Assembly: GCA_033060915.1 (NCBI GenBank)
Contig: CM065398.1
Coordinates: 4,524,501 to 4,588,500 of the forward strand
DNA: 64,000 nt
Direction: 5' to 3'
Origin: Euryodendron excelsum
Lineage: Eukaryota > Streptophyta > Magnoliopsida > Ericales > Pentaphylacaceae
The notes beneath the pieces were generated by a model that made no database searches, was not told the origin of the DNA, and saw nothing but the letters and a program-made list of their open reading frames with translations. Every line of letters begins with the position of its first letter. Position 1 is the stretch's first letter. This document shows, in pieces, positions 1-11,700 of this stretch. The position numbers were made by a program, and so were the translations under genes.

Positions 1-290
1 AACCTGCTCTCTGAATCTATCGAACGCACTTCGAACCTGGTCTTAATGCAACACCGTTCGATGTAGCGTTCAAACGCTTTTGTTCACCGTTCAAACGCTC
101 TTAGGGTCGGTTCGAATGCCCTTCGAACGCCTGCTCCATTTCAGCTCGAATTTATCCCTTTTTAGCTAGGATTCCTGAAAATCAAAACAAACCTAATTTA
201 GTACGAATTAGAATTAAAGATAACATAATTAAACATATTACCAAACTAACAAATAGCTAATTAAGGCATATAAATTACACTTTTAGAGTA
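1..290. repeat. Unassigned left edge with TTCGAACG-type motifs
   Basis: The first 140 bases hold about eight variants of a TTCGAACG or TTCAAACG motif, and the rest is AT-rich. The motif style matches the arrays in the LTRs of element 2 (15590-15810 and 22870-23090), so this may be the edge of another chromovirus LTR inserted into the neighbouring LTR. No LTR terminus or target duplication is visible. Similarity to the flanking minus-strand LTR stops at about 285-300. Confidence 0.4.
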
Positions 291-2916
291 CAATCATAAA
301 TCTTTGAGAAGTATTTTAGGAAATGGATGTTGCAAAACAATTTTAGAAAGGAATGAATATGGACTTTTGAAAGTCTCTTGAATATCTCACTTTCCTAAAA
401 TGATTCTAATCACGAGAAGACTAGAACCATTCTAGGGTTGTGATTTTGACAACAACTAGGGTTTGAAATCCTAACATGTACTTTGATGGTCTCTTTGAAT
501 GTAATACTTTCCTAAAACAACCCTAACCATGGAATGGCTAGAATCTCCTTAGAGTTGTGATTTCTTGAAAAACAATTTAAGACTTGAACTCAAAGTTGGA
601 TCTTGATGGTTATATAGAATATGATACATTCCTACAACAACCCTAACCATGAAATAGTTAGAATCATCTTAGGTTATGGTCTTGAAAACAACTTTAAAGG
701 AAAAGGTTTTGAATCCAAGTTTGGAAAGCACCTTTTAATGCAAGTTTGAAAACAACTTTAAATGCATGATTTTGATAGCAACAATGCAATAGGGACATGA
801 ACATACAAGGTTAGACCTCACCACATAACCAAGGGGGCTAGACCCACACCATCTTATGGGAACTCAAAGAAAATCCCCGACATGGTGATTATCTTTAAGG
901 CCTTCCTAGACATGAACTGCGAGGTCTCTTATTTCAAGCATGCAAGAAGAGTAGGTAGAAGATGGGGATTAAAACAAAAGAAAATCCAAGTGGGTTAGGA
1001 GAGAGAAGAGAGAGAGAGGGGGGAAATACATAATTTAACTTGAAACCCTACCTTGTCTTCTCTTTGCTTTAGTGCTTTGATGGTGGACTTTGCTTGGGCT
1101 TTGAGTTGATCTTCAAGGGTTTCCAAGGGCCGAACTTGACCTTCAATGGATGCTTAAAGGCAAGGATGTATGTGTATAGATTGTACAGAGGCTAGGGTTT
1201 GGGTGGGCTTGAGAGAATTAGGATTTTTAGGGAATTCGAGCTTTATTTTTAGAGAGGCAAAGCTTCTGTGATGATTTTACGGACCCAAAATACATAAGGG
1301 TGGTCTATATTTATAGGCCACTAAAATAGGGACTGGAGCCTGTTGTAGTGGCATCAGTCACTTAGGAAATATTTTAAGGCAGTAAGAAACAAATCTTTGA
1401 CCTTTGTGGAGCAAGACTGAAGATTTGGGCGCTTGTCCTAGTGACTACCATGCAATTTTTGGCATGGCTTCAGTACGAGTGACTCTAAAAAATTCGGGAA
1501 TGATTTGGAAGGTTCCGAGTAACTAGACTCGATTAGGAATGAATGGGAACCCATAAAAGAGTGTTATGAAAGTAGCTGGCTTGAGAACTTACGTGGGAAT
1601 AGTTGAAAAGGGTGACCGACCCACTAAGGGCAAAAATAGTCATTTGAATCGGGAAAACACTGGGATCGACCCAAGTGACCTATGAGATGAATTGAAGGTT
1701 GGAAACACTATTGAGAGTATTTTGAACGATTGCCGATTTGATACTCAGAACCGGTATGGTTGGAAAAGGCAACCGGCCCACTAGGGGCAAAACGGTCATT
1801 TTGTACCGTGTTTACCGGAATGTACTCAGAATGGTCCAAAAAGATACTAGAAGGTTAGGAATACTATTAGAAGCATTCTCAGAAGGTAATTGGTTTGATA
1901 CCCGGAGCCAGTGTGGTTACTGGAGGCGATTGGCTGTTTAGGGGCTAAATGGTCATTTTGATTAGATGCTCTTTGAAAGCGACTGAAAGGCACTACGATG
2001 TGCTAGATTATCTTTGGGACAATCTTGGAAGGGTGAACTTATCACTCTCAGATCTTTACGTACTTTCTCAAAAAGCGTGCTGGTGGGGCCCAAGAGGCAG
2101 TTTGGTCATTTTTCCCCTGAATGGGTAAGCAAGCACTAGTGTTGACCTGGGTTTTGAGTGTTTCCATCACTCTGACGGTGTGTGATGAGTTAGTTTCCAA
2201 AGGTATCTCGTCCTTTTGTAAATGTATCACGGCCAAGAGGCGTGCTTGGTCCCATGACATGGGGGTTTGTTGGCATTCTGGATGTTGACCTATTTGCGAG
2301 TGTTTCCATCACTCTGATGATTGTGATGTTGTGAGTTTTTTCGTCACTCTAGCAGTATACGTTCATTCTAGAGACTACTTGATCTCGAGAAACTACTGGA
2401 TGGACTTATCGCCTGAGGGATCAACTTTCTCGAAAGACGTGTTAGATAGTAGACATTCTATGGTTGCAGGCTAGCAGACACTAAAAGTGAACCGCTCTAC
2501 CATCTTGGGGACTTGGGTTCCAGTCGACGGGTGTGAAGGGACTTATCATTTCGAATGATTTTGTACTTTCTTGATAAACATCTCGTGCTTGATGGACTTA
2601 CCATTTGAGGGATTAACATTCTTAAAAGACGTGCCGAATTGAGTTTGACTGGTTTGGATTGGAATTGGAATGGGAATTGAGGTTGAAATGCAGACTTACC
2701 ATCTTTAGGAAGATGTGACAACTGGAATTGGACCGAGCAATGCCTTAAGGACAATTTGGTCATTTTGCCTCCATTAGGCCTAACGGTCCCGCGAAACAGT
2801 TGATTAGTTGGATTGAGTCTGGAAAGCCGATTTTGGCTTGAATGTGTCTGTGTTAGTTTGAATGTAAGTCTGGTTAGGTCAGAGATTGCCGAGCGAGCAA
2901 AAATAGGGTGCATACA
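291..2916 (-). mobile_element. Truncated Tat/Ogre-like LTR, minus strand (3' LTR of outer element)
   Basis: Read on the minus strand, this begins at 2916 with TGTATGCACCC followed by a 'gctcgctcggcaatctctg' block, the same start as the plus-strand LTRs at 3107, 8774 and 29590. Further along come the fragments with GAGTG/CACTC hairpins (2156-2172), the 'gaccgttttgcccc'-type repeats and a TATA box at about 1308-1315. The copy breaks off near 290, at a point matching about 11480 in the 5' LTR of element 1, so roughly the last 1.6 kb of the LTR is missing. The polypurine tract of its element lies just beyond, at 2917-2935, which makes this a 3' LTR. Confidence 0.8.
1305..1316 (-). promoter_or_regulatory. 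LTR TATA box (minus strand)
   Basis: The minus strand reads CTATAAATATAGACC, nearly the same as the TATA region of the plus-strand LTRs at 5048 and 10442. Its upstream side (about 1340-1480) holds only degenerate traces of the paired GCCACT half-sites seen in the related LTRs. Confidence 0.6.
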
Positions 2917-3026
2917 GTTACCCCTTTTTTTTTTGTGTCTTTGCTTGTCAAAGGGAGAAAATGATAAAGTAAGGGTCCCATGTTGACCGCGAGCTAATTA
3001 GAGGGAATTGATTTTGGTGGGCAAAA

Positions 3027-3090
3027 AGGCAAAACTTGCCTAGAACTGGCCTTTGGCCATAAAATTGCCTTGGTAGGCCTGGGAATTTAA
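3027..3090 (+). promoter_or_regulatory. Candidate antisense promoter of the outer element (three dyads plus TATA-like box)
   Basis: Three short dyads follow each other: AGGCAA-AAC-TTGCCT (3027-3041), TGGCC-TTT-GGCCA (3047-3059) and GCCT-TGGT-AGGC (3067-3078). A TATA-like 'gaatttaaac' follows at about 3081-3090. Relative to the minus-oriented outer element this promoter is antisense, and it lies in the same place as the antisense promoter of element 3 (59969-60081). The leader it would feed is cut by the solo LTR at 3107 and resumes at 8459. The role is inferred from position and symmetry. Confidence 0.45.
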
Positions 3091-3101
3091 ACCCAAAATA
3101 G

Positions 3102-3106
3102 CCTCT
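3102..3106. other. Target-site duplication CCTCT (left copy; right copy 8454-8458)
   Basis: The identical pentamer flanks the LTR termini at 3107 and 8453. Removing the LTR and one copy joins two segments of the outer minus-strand element. Confidence 0.9.
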
Positions 3107-3304
3107 TGTAAGCACCCCATTTTAAACCGCTCGACAGTTTACGGTCCGTCCAGACTTGTACTCAAGTTAATATGGACGTATGCCAATTGAAATAAACTCT
3201 CTAAGTCTAAATCATATCTATTCATCGCTTCGTGGGCCCACCAAGCCCAAATAGAGGCAAAATGACCAAAATGCCCTTAGGGGCATTATCCTTTCCATTT
3301 TCAA

Positions 3305-3640
3305 TCAGGCACGTCTTTCCGAAGACGGTAAGTCCCCTTTCTAAATTCCAAATTAGGCGTGTCTTTCCGAAGACGGTAAGCCCCCTTTCCATATTCCAAA
3401 TCAGGCGCGTCTTTTCGAAGATGGTAAGTCCTCTTTCCAATTCCAATAGGTGCGTCTTTCTGAAAGATGGTAAGTCCCCTTTCCAATTCTAATAGGCATG
3501 TCTTTCCGAAGACGGTAAGTCCCCTTTCCAACCCCTTTTCCAATTCCAATTTCAATCCCTCTCTCGAGACAGTTGATTCCTCCAGACGGTTCAGACACGT
3601 CTTTCCGAAGATGGTAAGTCCCCTTTTAACTTGTCGACCT
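3305..3640. repeat. Tandem hairpin repeats with CGTCTT-TCCG-AAGACG core
   Basis: About six imperfect units of roughly 45-60 bases each hold a fold-back core. The best copy is CGTCTT (3312-3317), loop TCCG, AAGACG (3322-3327). Units are separated by 'gtaagtcccctttc'-type spacers. Related cores occur singly at the same place in other LTRs. Open frames on both strands here simply reflect the repeats. Confidence 0.8.
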
Positions 3641-3805
3641 GGACGAGACCCCAAGTCCCCTAGATGGTAAAACGGTCCACCTTTGGCGCCTGCTAGCCCG
3701 CCAATGTAGAAATGTCTGTTTCAGGCATGCCTTCTGAGAAAGTTGATTTTCAGGCGCTAAGTCCCTTTAGCAGCTTCCCGAGATCAGGCAGTCTCGGGAA
3801 TGATC

Positions 3806-3985
3806 ACAAGCCGTCAGAGTAGCGAAAATGCTCGCAAACATCACAACCGTCAGAGTAGCGAAAATACTCGCAAACATCGCAACCGTCAGAGTAGAGAGAA
3901 ATACTCACAAGTAGGTCGATACAGGGAATTGCCAACAAACCCCTGTATCACGCGACTGCCATCAGAGTGGAAAAAACACTCAAAA
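3806..3985. repeat. Tandem GAGTR-N7-YACTC hairpins
   Basis: Four hairpins follow each other with short spacers. Examples are GAGTA (3853-3857) with TACTC (3865-3869) and GAGTG (3965-3969) with CACTC (3977-3981), most with loops of seven bases rich in A. The same element occurs at 9523-9539, 30338-30354 and, on the minus-strand LTR, 2156-2172. Confidence 0.75.
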
Positions 3986-4179
3986 CCCAGGTCAACACAG
4001 GTGCCTACTAGCCCACTTTGGTGAAAAATGACCAAACTGCCCATTGGGCCTTTTCCAGCACGTTTCTCGAGAACACACCTGAGTCCTTAGAATGGTAAGT
4101 CCACCCTTCCAAGATTGTCTTAAAATCAATCCGACATGATTAGGTGCTTTTTAGTCAGTTTCGAGCCAGTTCCGAGACT

Positions 4180-4860
4180 TTTTGGTCAAGATGACCATTT
4201 TACCCCTAGGCATCCGAGCACCTCGAGGACCACATCGGCTTTAGGTATCAAACTGGTAACCTCCCGAGGATACTTCTTATAGTATTCCCAACCTTTCTAT
4301 TATCTTTCCGGATCATTCCGAGTCAGTTCCAGCAAACCCGGTGCAAAATGACCGTTTTGCCCCTGGTGGGCCGATCGCCTTTTTTCTAGCTGCACCGGCT
4401 CTGGGTATCAAACTGGTAATCTCCTGAGATTGTTTTTTTTATACGATTCTCCACCTTTCTTTATCTTTTCGGTTCATTCCGAGTCAGTTCCGGCAAACTC
4501 GGTGCAAAATGACCGTTTTGCCCCTCGTGGGCCAGTCGCCTTTTCGAACCACACCGACTCTAGGTATCAAACCGGTAGCCTTTGGGAACATTCTAAATAA
4601 TGTTTCCAAGTCTCGAGTCTTCTTTCGGGACATTCCGAGTTCGTCCTGGCAGCTTTCTGATCCAGTTGACCGTTTTGCCCCTAATGGCTCGGTCAACCCT
4701 TCTAACACATCCTGTCATCCTTTTTCAAGTCCATTACTTTTAGGACGCTATTCTAAGTGTTCCTGCCCTTTTTCGGCTCTTCGGGTCATTCTCGGCCTCT
4801 TCAAATCATTCCCCGACTTTTCGAAGGCACTTTTAGTGAAGCCAGGCTAAAAATTGCATG
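4180..4860 (+). repeat. Approx. 157-base tandem repeats in the LTR
   Basis: A block with 'atgaccgttttgcccct', then 'ccgactctgggtatcaaac', then 'cattccgagtcagttc' recurs about every 157 bases (near 4189, 4350, 4507 and 4663). Equivalent blocks lie in the other LTRs (for example 9740-10110, 30545-30920 and 40100-40680). No function is recognised. Confidence 0.7.
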
Positions 4861-4929
4861 GTAATCACTAGTACAAGAGCCCAAATTTTCTCAAGATATG
4901 TTGCTTGCCGACTTACAAACTTTCCTAAC

Positions 4930-5058
4930 TGGCTGCCGCCACTAGTAGTGGCTCCAAGCTAAGAAATGGCCTGGCGCCACTCCTAGTGACTCCAAGAGCA
5001 TTTTTGGCTTAGCGCCATTACAACAGGTGCCAGGTCTATCCTTTGTCTATAAATATAG
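4930..5058 (+). promoter_or_regulatory. LTR core promoter: three dyads and TATA box
   Basis: A perfect dyad GCCACT-AGT-AGTGGC lies at 4938-4952, followed by weaker relatives near 4973 (GGCGCCACT-CCT-AGTGAC) and 5020. TATAAATA follows at 5048-5055. The arrangement matches the LTRs of element 1 at 10325-10449 and 31143. Confidence 0.7.
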
Positions 5059-5979
5059 AGCCTCCTCCAGCGTGAAAGGGGTCTGCAAACTCAGTCTAAA
5101 AACCTTATATTTTGATACACAGAGCTCATAGCCTCTCTAAACCCTAGCTTCTCTAGGTTTTCCAAACCCTAGCCACCATACACAAACCTTAGCTTCCTAC
5201 ACACTCATACACACCCCTATACACTTATACACTAGCTTCCAACCCTCCATTGAAGACTTGAATTGCTGCAACTACAAGCTTTGAAGATCAAAGACAAGCC
5301 TTCGAAGACTGAAGGGAAGCGAAGACCGAAGAAAAGCAAGGCGCGTAAAGCCAAGCCAAATAAACAAGACATACGGTAGGTTTTCTCTTTAAGTTTTTGC
5401 ACTTCCCCTTCTCTCTTTTTCCTCCTAACCCACTTAGGTTTTCTCTATTTTAATCCCCCATCTTCTTCCCCCCCCTTTTTGCATGCTTGAAACAAAGGAG
5501 TTCCCGGTCCATGTGTAGGATTAGGCTATTGGAAGGTCACCGTGTCGGGGGCTTTCTTTTAGTTTAACCGGAGACCACATGGGTTCGGCCTCTCTTGATT
5601 ATGTGGTGAAGCCTTTAACCTTGTATGTTCACGACCCTCTTTGCATTGTGTATATCATGACCTTGCATTCCTCCAAAGTTCGTTTTCAAACTTGTTTTCA
5701 AAAAGATTACATCAAAATCTTCTTTTTCAAAACTTGTTTTCAAAATCACAATCCTAGGGTGATTCTAGCCTTTCCATGGCTAGGGTTACTTTAGGAAAGT
5801 GTTACATTTAAAGTGACCAATATGGTCTATATTTTCAAAACCTTTGTTATTTTTAAAACCACTTTCTTAAAGTGGTTCTAGCCTTCTTATGGTTAGAATC
5901 GCTTTAGGAAAATGAGACATTTTTATACTTTCTAAAAACTCTCTTTTTAAAAGGCTCTTTCTAAAACCCTCCTTTTCAA

Positions 5980-7660
5980 CATGCTTTCCTAAAACTCGCC
6001 TCTTTCTAAAATTGTTTTCTAAAAACTCCCTCCAAAAATCTATTTTTAAAACTTCCTTTTAAACTCCTTTCCTAAAAACACTCCCTAGGTTTCCTTCTTA
6101 GAAAACTCTCTCCAATCTCCTTTCCAAAGTTGTTTTCAAAAACTCCTCTCGAACAATCTCCTTCCAAAAACATCTTTCCCAAAAGTTCCTTTCCAAAAAT
6201 GCTTTCCTCAAAGTTCACTCTCCAAAAACACTCCTTACGTTTCCTTCCTGAACAACTCTTCCTAAAAAACTCTTTCCTAAAAGTTTCTTCCAAAATCTTT
6301 TCCTAAAACTCCTTTCAAGTTCACTTTCCAAAAACTCTTTCTTTTCAAAATCTTCCTTCTAGAAACTTCTCTCTAGATTCTCCTTTCAAAAATCCCTCTT
6401 TCCAAAAAACTCACTTTTCAAAAACTCTCTTCTTAGAGTCCAAGTCAAACCCTAGAACCCACGATTAGGAAACCCTAGTTTTTCCTCCCCAAAAATATAG
6501 TTTCCAATTCCTTATTTTGGCCTCAAAACCTAGGTTTCCAAAACCTCTTATTTTCTACATCAAAACTATACACATTCCCAAAACCTCTTTTCTACATCGA
6601 AACTATAGTCTTCCAAATCTAGGGTTTCTAAAACTTCCCTTTCCAAATCCAATCTCTCGTTTAGGAAACTAGATCCAATCCTCTGTTTTTGGAAACAAAA
6701 TCAAACCTTCTCTTTTAGAAACAAAATCCAATCCTTTGTTTTAGGAAATAGGAATCTCAATCCTTCCTAGTCTAAACCTTTCCTAATTCAACTCCTTCCT
6801 AATCTCATACTTTCCTAAACCTTAAGTTTCCTAAACTTAAACTTTTAAATCTTTCCTTAAACATTAAGCTTCCAAATCTTTCTTAATTCAACCCTTTCCT
6901 AAGTCTATCCCTTTCCAAATCTAAGTTTTCAAGTTTTTCTTAAACTCAAACCTTTCCTAATTTCAAATACTTCTAAAACTCAAACTTTGAATCCTCCTAA
7001 AATCCTAAACTTTCTAAATTTCAAATATTTCCAAATTCAAAGCTTTCTAAATTCAAAACTTTCTCAAGTTAAATCTTTCTAAACATCCAAACTTTTTAAA
7101 TTTTAAACTTTTCTAAACTTCAAATCTTTCTAAATCTAAAACTTTCTAAACTCAAAACTTTCTTATTTTCAAAACTTCCTTATTTCAAAACATTCCAAAT
7201 TCAAAACTTCCTATTTCGAAAACTTTCCTAATTTGTAACCTTTTTCCTAAAATGACACTTTCTTAATTTCAAAACTTTCTTAAAATGAAACATTTCTTAA
7301 TTCGAAACTTTCCTAAAACGGAACTTTCCTAATTCGAACCTTTCCTAATTCCAATTTTTCTCCAATCTTCCAAGTCCAATATTCGAGTTGAATCCTTTCC
7401 AAATTTCTTCCAAGTCGAGTCAAATCTTTCATAATCTCAAGTCTTTCCTAAGTCTCATATTTCTTAAGTCTAGGTTTCCTAAACCTTCATCTTTCCAAAA
7501 CAAGTCCAAATCCTTTTTCCAAGTTCTATCTTTCTCAATCAAAATCTAATCCTTTCAATTCCAAATTTCAAAATCCAATCTCCTATTCTAAGTTCAAATC
7601 AAATCCTTTTTCCAATCAAAATCTCTTTCTTCCAATCATACCATCTACTTTCAATCGGAC
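5980..7660. repeat. Low-complexity CT/A-rich LTR stretch
   Basis: Degenerate short units such as 'ctttcctaa', 'ttcaaaac' and 'tttccaaa' run for about 1.7 kb with no coding frame. Similar stretches occur at the same place in the other LTRs (11400-12360, 32040-33180 and 42060-42500). Confidence 0.7.
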
Positions 7661-8458
7661 TCTGGTCCGAACTATGACTGAGCTGATTCCTCCAAAAAGA
7701 TACGTAGGCAACCCTCATGAGTGCAGTTACAACCTTTTTCAAGCCTCTATTTCCACAACTTTTTTCAAATCTCTAATTTCGTAATCTATTTCAAACTTCC
7801 AATTCTTAAAGATCTATTTTCAATCCTCAATTTCAATTTCTAAACTTTCTTTCCAATTTCAAACTTCAATTCTTCTTTTCCAAATCTATTTTCCAATTAT
7901 CTTTTTCTTGCATTTACATATCATGCATTATTCTTTTCAAAATTATTTTTTAAAGTGAATAGGATTTTACATTTGTTAGTTGAAAACTCTCATAGGTACA
8001 TTTAGGGTAAATAGACATGTAGGTACCGCAAGGGCGGGGTAGGGTGATGGCTTAGTGCATCTTCCCTACACGTAACCAACCTCCGAACCTAGAATCACTG
8101 TTTTCAAAGACCAAAAATGGAGTATATTTTCAAAAAGGGCTTAAAAGTTTTTCAAAGGTTGCCAAACAACCTATTTTCTTAAAAACCCTCTCTAGAGGTA
8201 GTATTTTCAAAAATCATTTTCAAAAACCCTAAGTGTAGTCTTCGGATTATGCTTAGTTTTTAGGTGACCTAACTCACCTTAATCAAGTTAGGTGGCGACT
8301 CCAAATAGTTTTCAAAAGCCCTTTATTCAAACCAATTTTTAATTCAAACATAGTCGCACTCATTCTTCTAGGAGGGTGAGTTTTAACGAGAGAGTACAGT
8401 GTTTTTCCCGCTTGTGTGTGTATTCCTCGAGTGCGAAAAATCTGAGCGCGACACCTCT

Positions 8459-8773
8459 CATTCGAGGCTTACAGGTTCGTGGAAAATTTTAAAGTTTGGA
8501 GAGCTTTTCTTGAGTTTTTGCTAGGAGGAACCCTTGGGCATTGAAGGCGTGAGTTTAAGAGACGCTGGAGAGTTACCGGAAGTAGTCACCGTCGCTGAAA
8601 TTGTTGCTGGAGAAGAAGATTTTGCCAGAGAACTCTAAGAGGTGAGTTTTTTTTTTATTTTGTGTTGATTTTGAAGTGTAGACCTCCGTTTGATTTCGTG
8701 TAAATAGTTAAAATCGATGTTTTGATGTGTTTTGAACACTCTGATGGTGTTGTTTATGCGCTTTAATTCTCGT
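8459..8773 (+). other. Antisense leader exon, splice donor and start of intron of the outer element
   Basis: This continues 2917-3106 once the solo LTR is removed. Read on the plus strand (antisense to the outer element), the stretch from about 3091 to 8641 without the LTR contains no ATG. It ends in a strong splice-donor match, AAGAG|GTGAGTTTT, at 8641/8642. The wording before the donor ('gccagagaactctaagag|gtgag') resembles the minus-strand leader of element 3 ('gccggagaatttcaaag|gttag' at 59766). The following AT-rich sequence would be the start of an intron; it is cut at 8774 by element 1. Confidence 0.5.
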
Positions 8774-11700
8774 TGTAAGCACCCCATTTTGCCCGCTCGA
8801 CAATCTCTGGCTCGACCATACTCACATTCAAACCTGCGTAGACACTTTCAAGCTCAAATTGGATTTTCAAACTCAATCTAGCTAGTCAACCGCTTTGCGG
8901 ACCTGTTGGCCCAATAGAGGCAAAATAACCAAAATGCCCTTGGTGGCATTTCTTGATCCAAATTCCAGTTGGCACATCTTTCGAAAGGCGGTAAGTATGT
9001 ATTTCAACCTCAATTCTAGTTCTAATTCTAGTACAAACCAGTCAAACTCAATTTATTACGTCTTCCGAGAAAGTTGATCCCTTAGTCCGTAAGTCCATCT
9101 AGCACGACACATTTACCGAGAAATCTCATCGAAATGATAAGTCCCTTCAAACCTGTTTACCGGTACGGAGCCATGGTCCTCGAGATGGTAGAGCAGTTCA
9201 CTTCTAGTACCTGCTAGCCCGCCAATATGGAATGTTCGCTATGCGAAACATCAATCGGGAAAGTACCTAAGGCCCTGAGATGATAAGACCATTTAGCAGC
9301 TTTCTAAGATCAGGCTATCTCCGGAATGAACTCGCACCGTCAAAGTAACGGAAACACTCACAAACATCGCAACTATCTGAGGGGCAAAAACACTTGCAAA
9401 GAGGTCGGCATTGGGAATTGCCTACAAACTCCCAACGTCACAGGACCAAACATGTCTCTTGGCAGTGATATGTTTACCGAAGGATGGGATACCTTCAGAA
9501 ACCAACTCGTCACACACCGTCAGAGTGGTAGAAACACTCAAAACCCGGGTCAACACTAGTGCCTGCTAGTCCACTCCCGTAAAAAATAACCAAACTGCCC
9601 CTTGGGTCCTACTGATACGCTTTTCGAGGAATGACCTAAGTCATTAGAGCGGTAAGTCCACCCTTCCAGGATTGTCTAAATGAAAATCCGGCATATTCGA
9701 GTGCTTTCTAGTTAGTTCCTGATCAATTCTAAGACCATTTGGTCAAAATGATAATTTTGCCCCTAGCATCCACTTGCCTCCGGGAACCATACCAGCTCTG
9801 GTGTCAGACTGGTTACCTTATACGGATACTTCTAATAGTATTCCCAACCTTTTAGTACATTTTCGGACCATTCTGAGTCTATTCAGTAATCCTAATACAA
9901 AATGACCGTTTTGCCCCTAGTGGGCCGGTCACCATTTCCAACCATACCGACTCTGGGTATCAAATTAAAAATCTTTCAGAGCATTCTTGATAGTGCTTCC
10001 AACCATCGAATCCTATCCTGGGCGACTCTAAACCAGTTTTCGGTGTTTTACTATTCAAACAACCATTTTGCCCCTAAAAGGCTTATCACCCTTTCGACCA
10101 AACCAGATCTGGTTATCAAACCGGTTACCTCCGAGACAATCTTTTAGGGATTTCTATCCATCCCCGGCCTTCTAGATTATTCCTTGACTTTTCGAAGTCA
10201 CTCCTAGTGGAGTCAGGCTAAACATTGCATGGTAGTTACTAGGATAGGCGCCCAAATCTTCTGCCTTGCTTCCCAAGGGTCAAAAGATATATTTCTTGCC
10301 ACCTTAAAACTTTCCTAAATGGCTGGTGCCACTAGTAGTGGTACCAAGCCAAAAACTGCCCTGGCGCCACTCCTAGTGGCATCAAGCCAAAAAAATGACC
10401 TAGCGCCACTACAACAAGTGCCAGAGCTAACTTCGATTGCCTATAAATATAAACCACCTCTGCTTAAAAAGGATCAGCAAACTTGGTCCAGAAACGTTGC
10501 GTCACTAAAAATAGGCCTTGAAACCCTAGTTTTCTCAAGTCACCTTCAAACCCTGGCATCCCTTCAATCCATACACTTAAACTCTTGCTTCCATACACTC
10601 TATATACTCAAATCCAAGTCTTTGATCATCCATTGAAGATCAAGTCATGCATATTCAAAGCTTTTAAGGTGAAGCAAATAAAGAAAATAAAGCAATCAAA
10701 GCAATCAAAGCAAAGAGAAGACAAGGTAGGTTTTCGATTTAGTTTATACAATCCCTCATCTCTTTTCTCTGTCCTAACCTACTTGGGTTTTCTTCTATTT
10801 TAATCCCCATATTCTACTACTCTTTCTTGCATGCTTGGAACAAGGACTTTATGGTTCATGCCAAGAAAGACTTGTTGAAAGTCACCGTGCTAGGGGCTTT
10901 CTTCAAGTTCAATCTAAGACGGTGTGGGTCCGGCCCCCTTAATTATGGGGTGAAGCGTAAACTTATATGTTCATCACCCTATTGCGTTATGGTTGTCATG
11001 TTCATGCATTGCATTCAAAATTGCATTTAAAGTTATTTTCAAACTTACATCATAGTTATCTTTCAAAACTTACATCTAAAATCTCATTCTTTCAAACTTG
11101 TTTTCAAAATCACGATCCTAAGGTGATTCTAACTGTTCTATTGTTAGGATCACTTTAGAAAAGTGTTACATTCATTGTGATCATCAAGGTCCAAATTTTG
11201 GGTTCAAACCTTAAATTGCTTTTCAATAAATCATAAATTCTAAGATGATTCTATCCACTCCATGGTTAGGGTGGTTTTAGCAAAGTGTTACATTCAAAGT
11301 GATCATTGTGGTCCATATTTCAAACTCTAGCTATTTTCAAAAGCATAACCCTAGAATGGTTCTAATATTTTCATGGTTAGAATCATTTTAGGAAAGTGAG
11401 ATATTTAAGAGACTTAACAAAGTCTACATTCAAACCTATCTAAAACAATTTTTGCAAATCCACTTCCTAAAAATTTTTTTCAAAGATCTACTTTCCAAAA
11501 TCTTCTTGTCATGAAAGTTCAAGGCAAAACCCTAGAATTCATGACTAGAAAACCCTAATTCGTTTCTTAAAATCATGACTTTCTATTTGCCTCAAATCAT
11601 AGATTTTCAAAACTAAAGCTTTCCAATTTCAAGTCAAATCAAATCCTATATTTTTGGAAACAAAATTCAATCTTCTATTATAGGAAATAGAAATAAAATC

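Larger units (their letters stand above)
2917..3106 (-). other. Polypurine tract and 3' internal end of the outer minus-strand element
   Basis: On the minus strand, a purine run ending AAAAAAGGGGTAAC sits directly before the LTR start at 2916, as expected for a polypurine tract. It follows a 'tgacaagcaaag' block that also precedes the 3' LTRs at 29590 and 60419. The segment is interrupted at 3106 by the solo LTR and resumes at 8459. Confidence 0.75.
3107..8453 (+). mobile_element. Solo LTR, Tat/Ogre-like, 5.35 kb
   Basis: It starts TGTAAGCACCCC and ends GCGCGACA. The five bases before it (CCTCT, 3102-3106) recur exactly after it (8454-8458), a clean target-site duplication. No PBS, coding region or polypurine tract accompanies it, so this is a solo LTR left by LTR-LTR recombination. 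Inside are hairpin repeats (3305-3985), 157-base repeats (4180-4860), a dyad-rich promoter with TATA at 5048, a splice-donor-like site near 5371 and a long AT-rich stretch (5980-7660). No real gene lies within it; the short open frames there follow the repeats. Confidence 0.92.

Noticed and set aside
3222..3670. Overlapping open frames on both strands with repeated 'ERGLT' or 'FPKTVSPLS' peptides
   Set aside because: They follow the tandem hairpin repeat; frames exist on both strands and in several phases, and no homologous protein is known to me.
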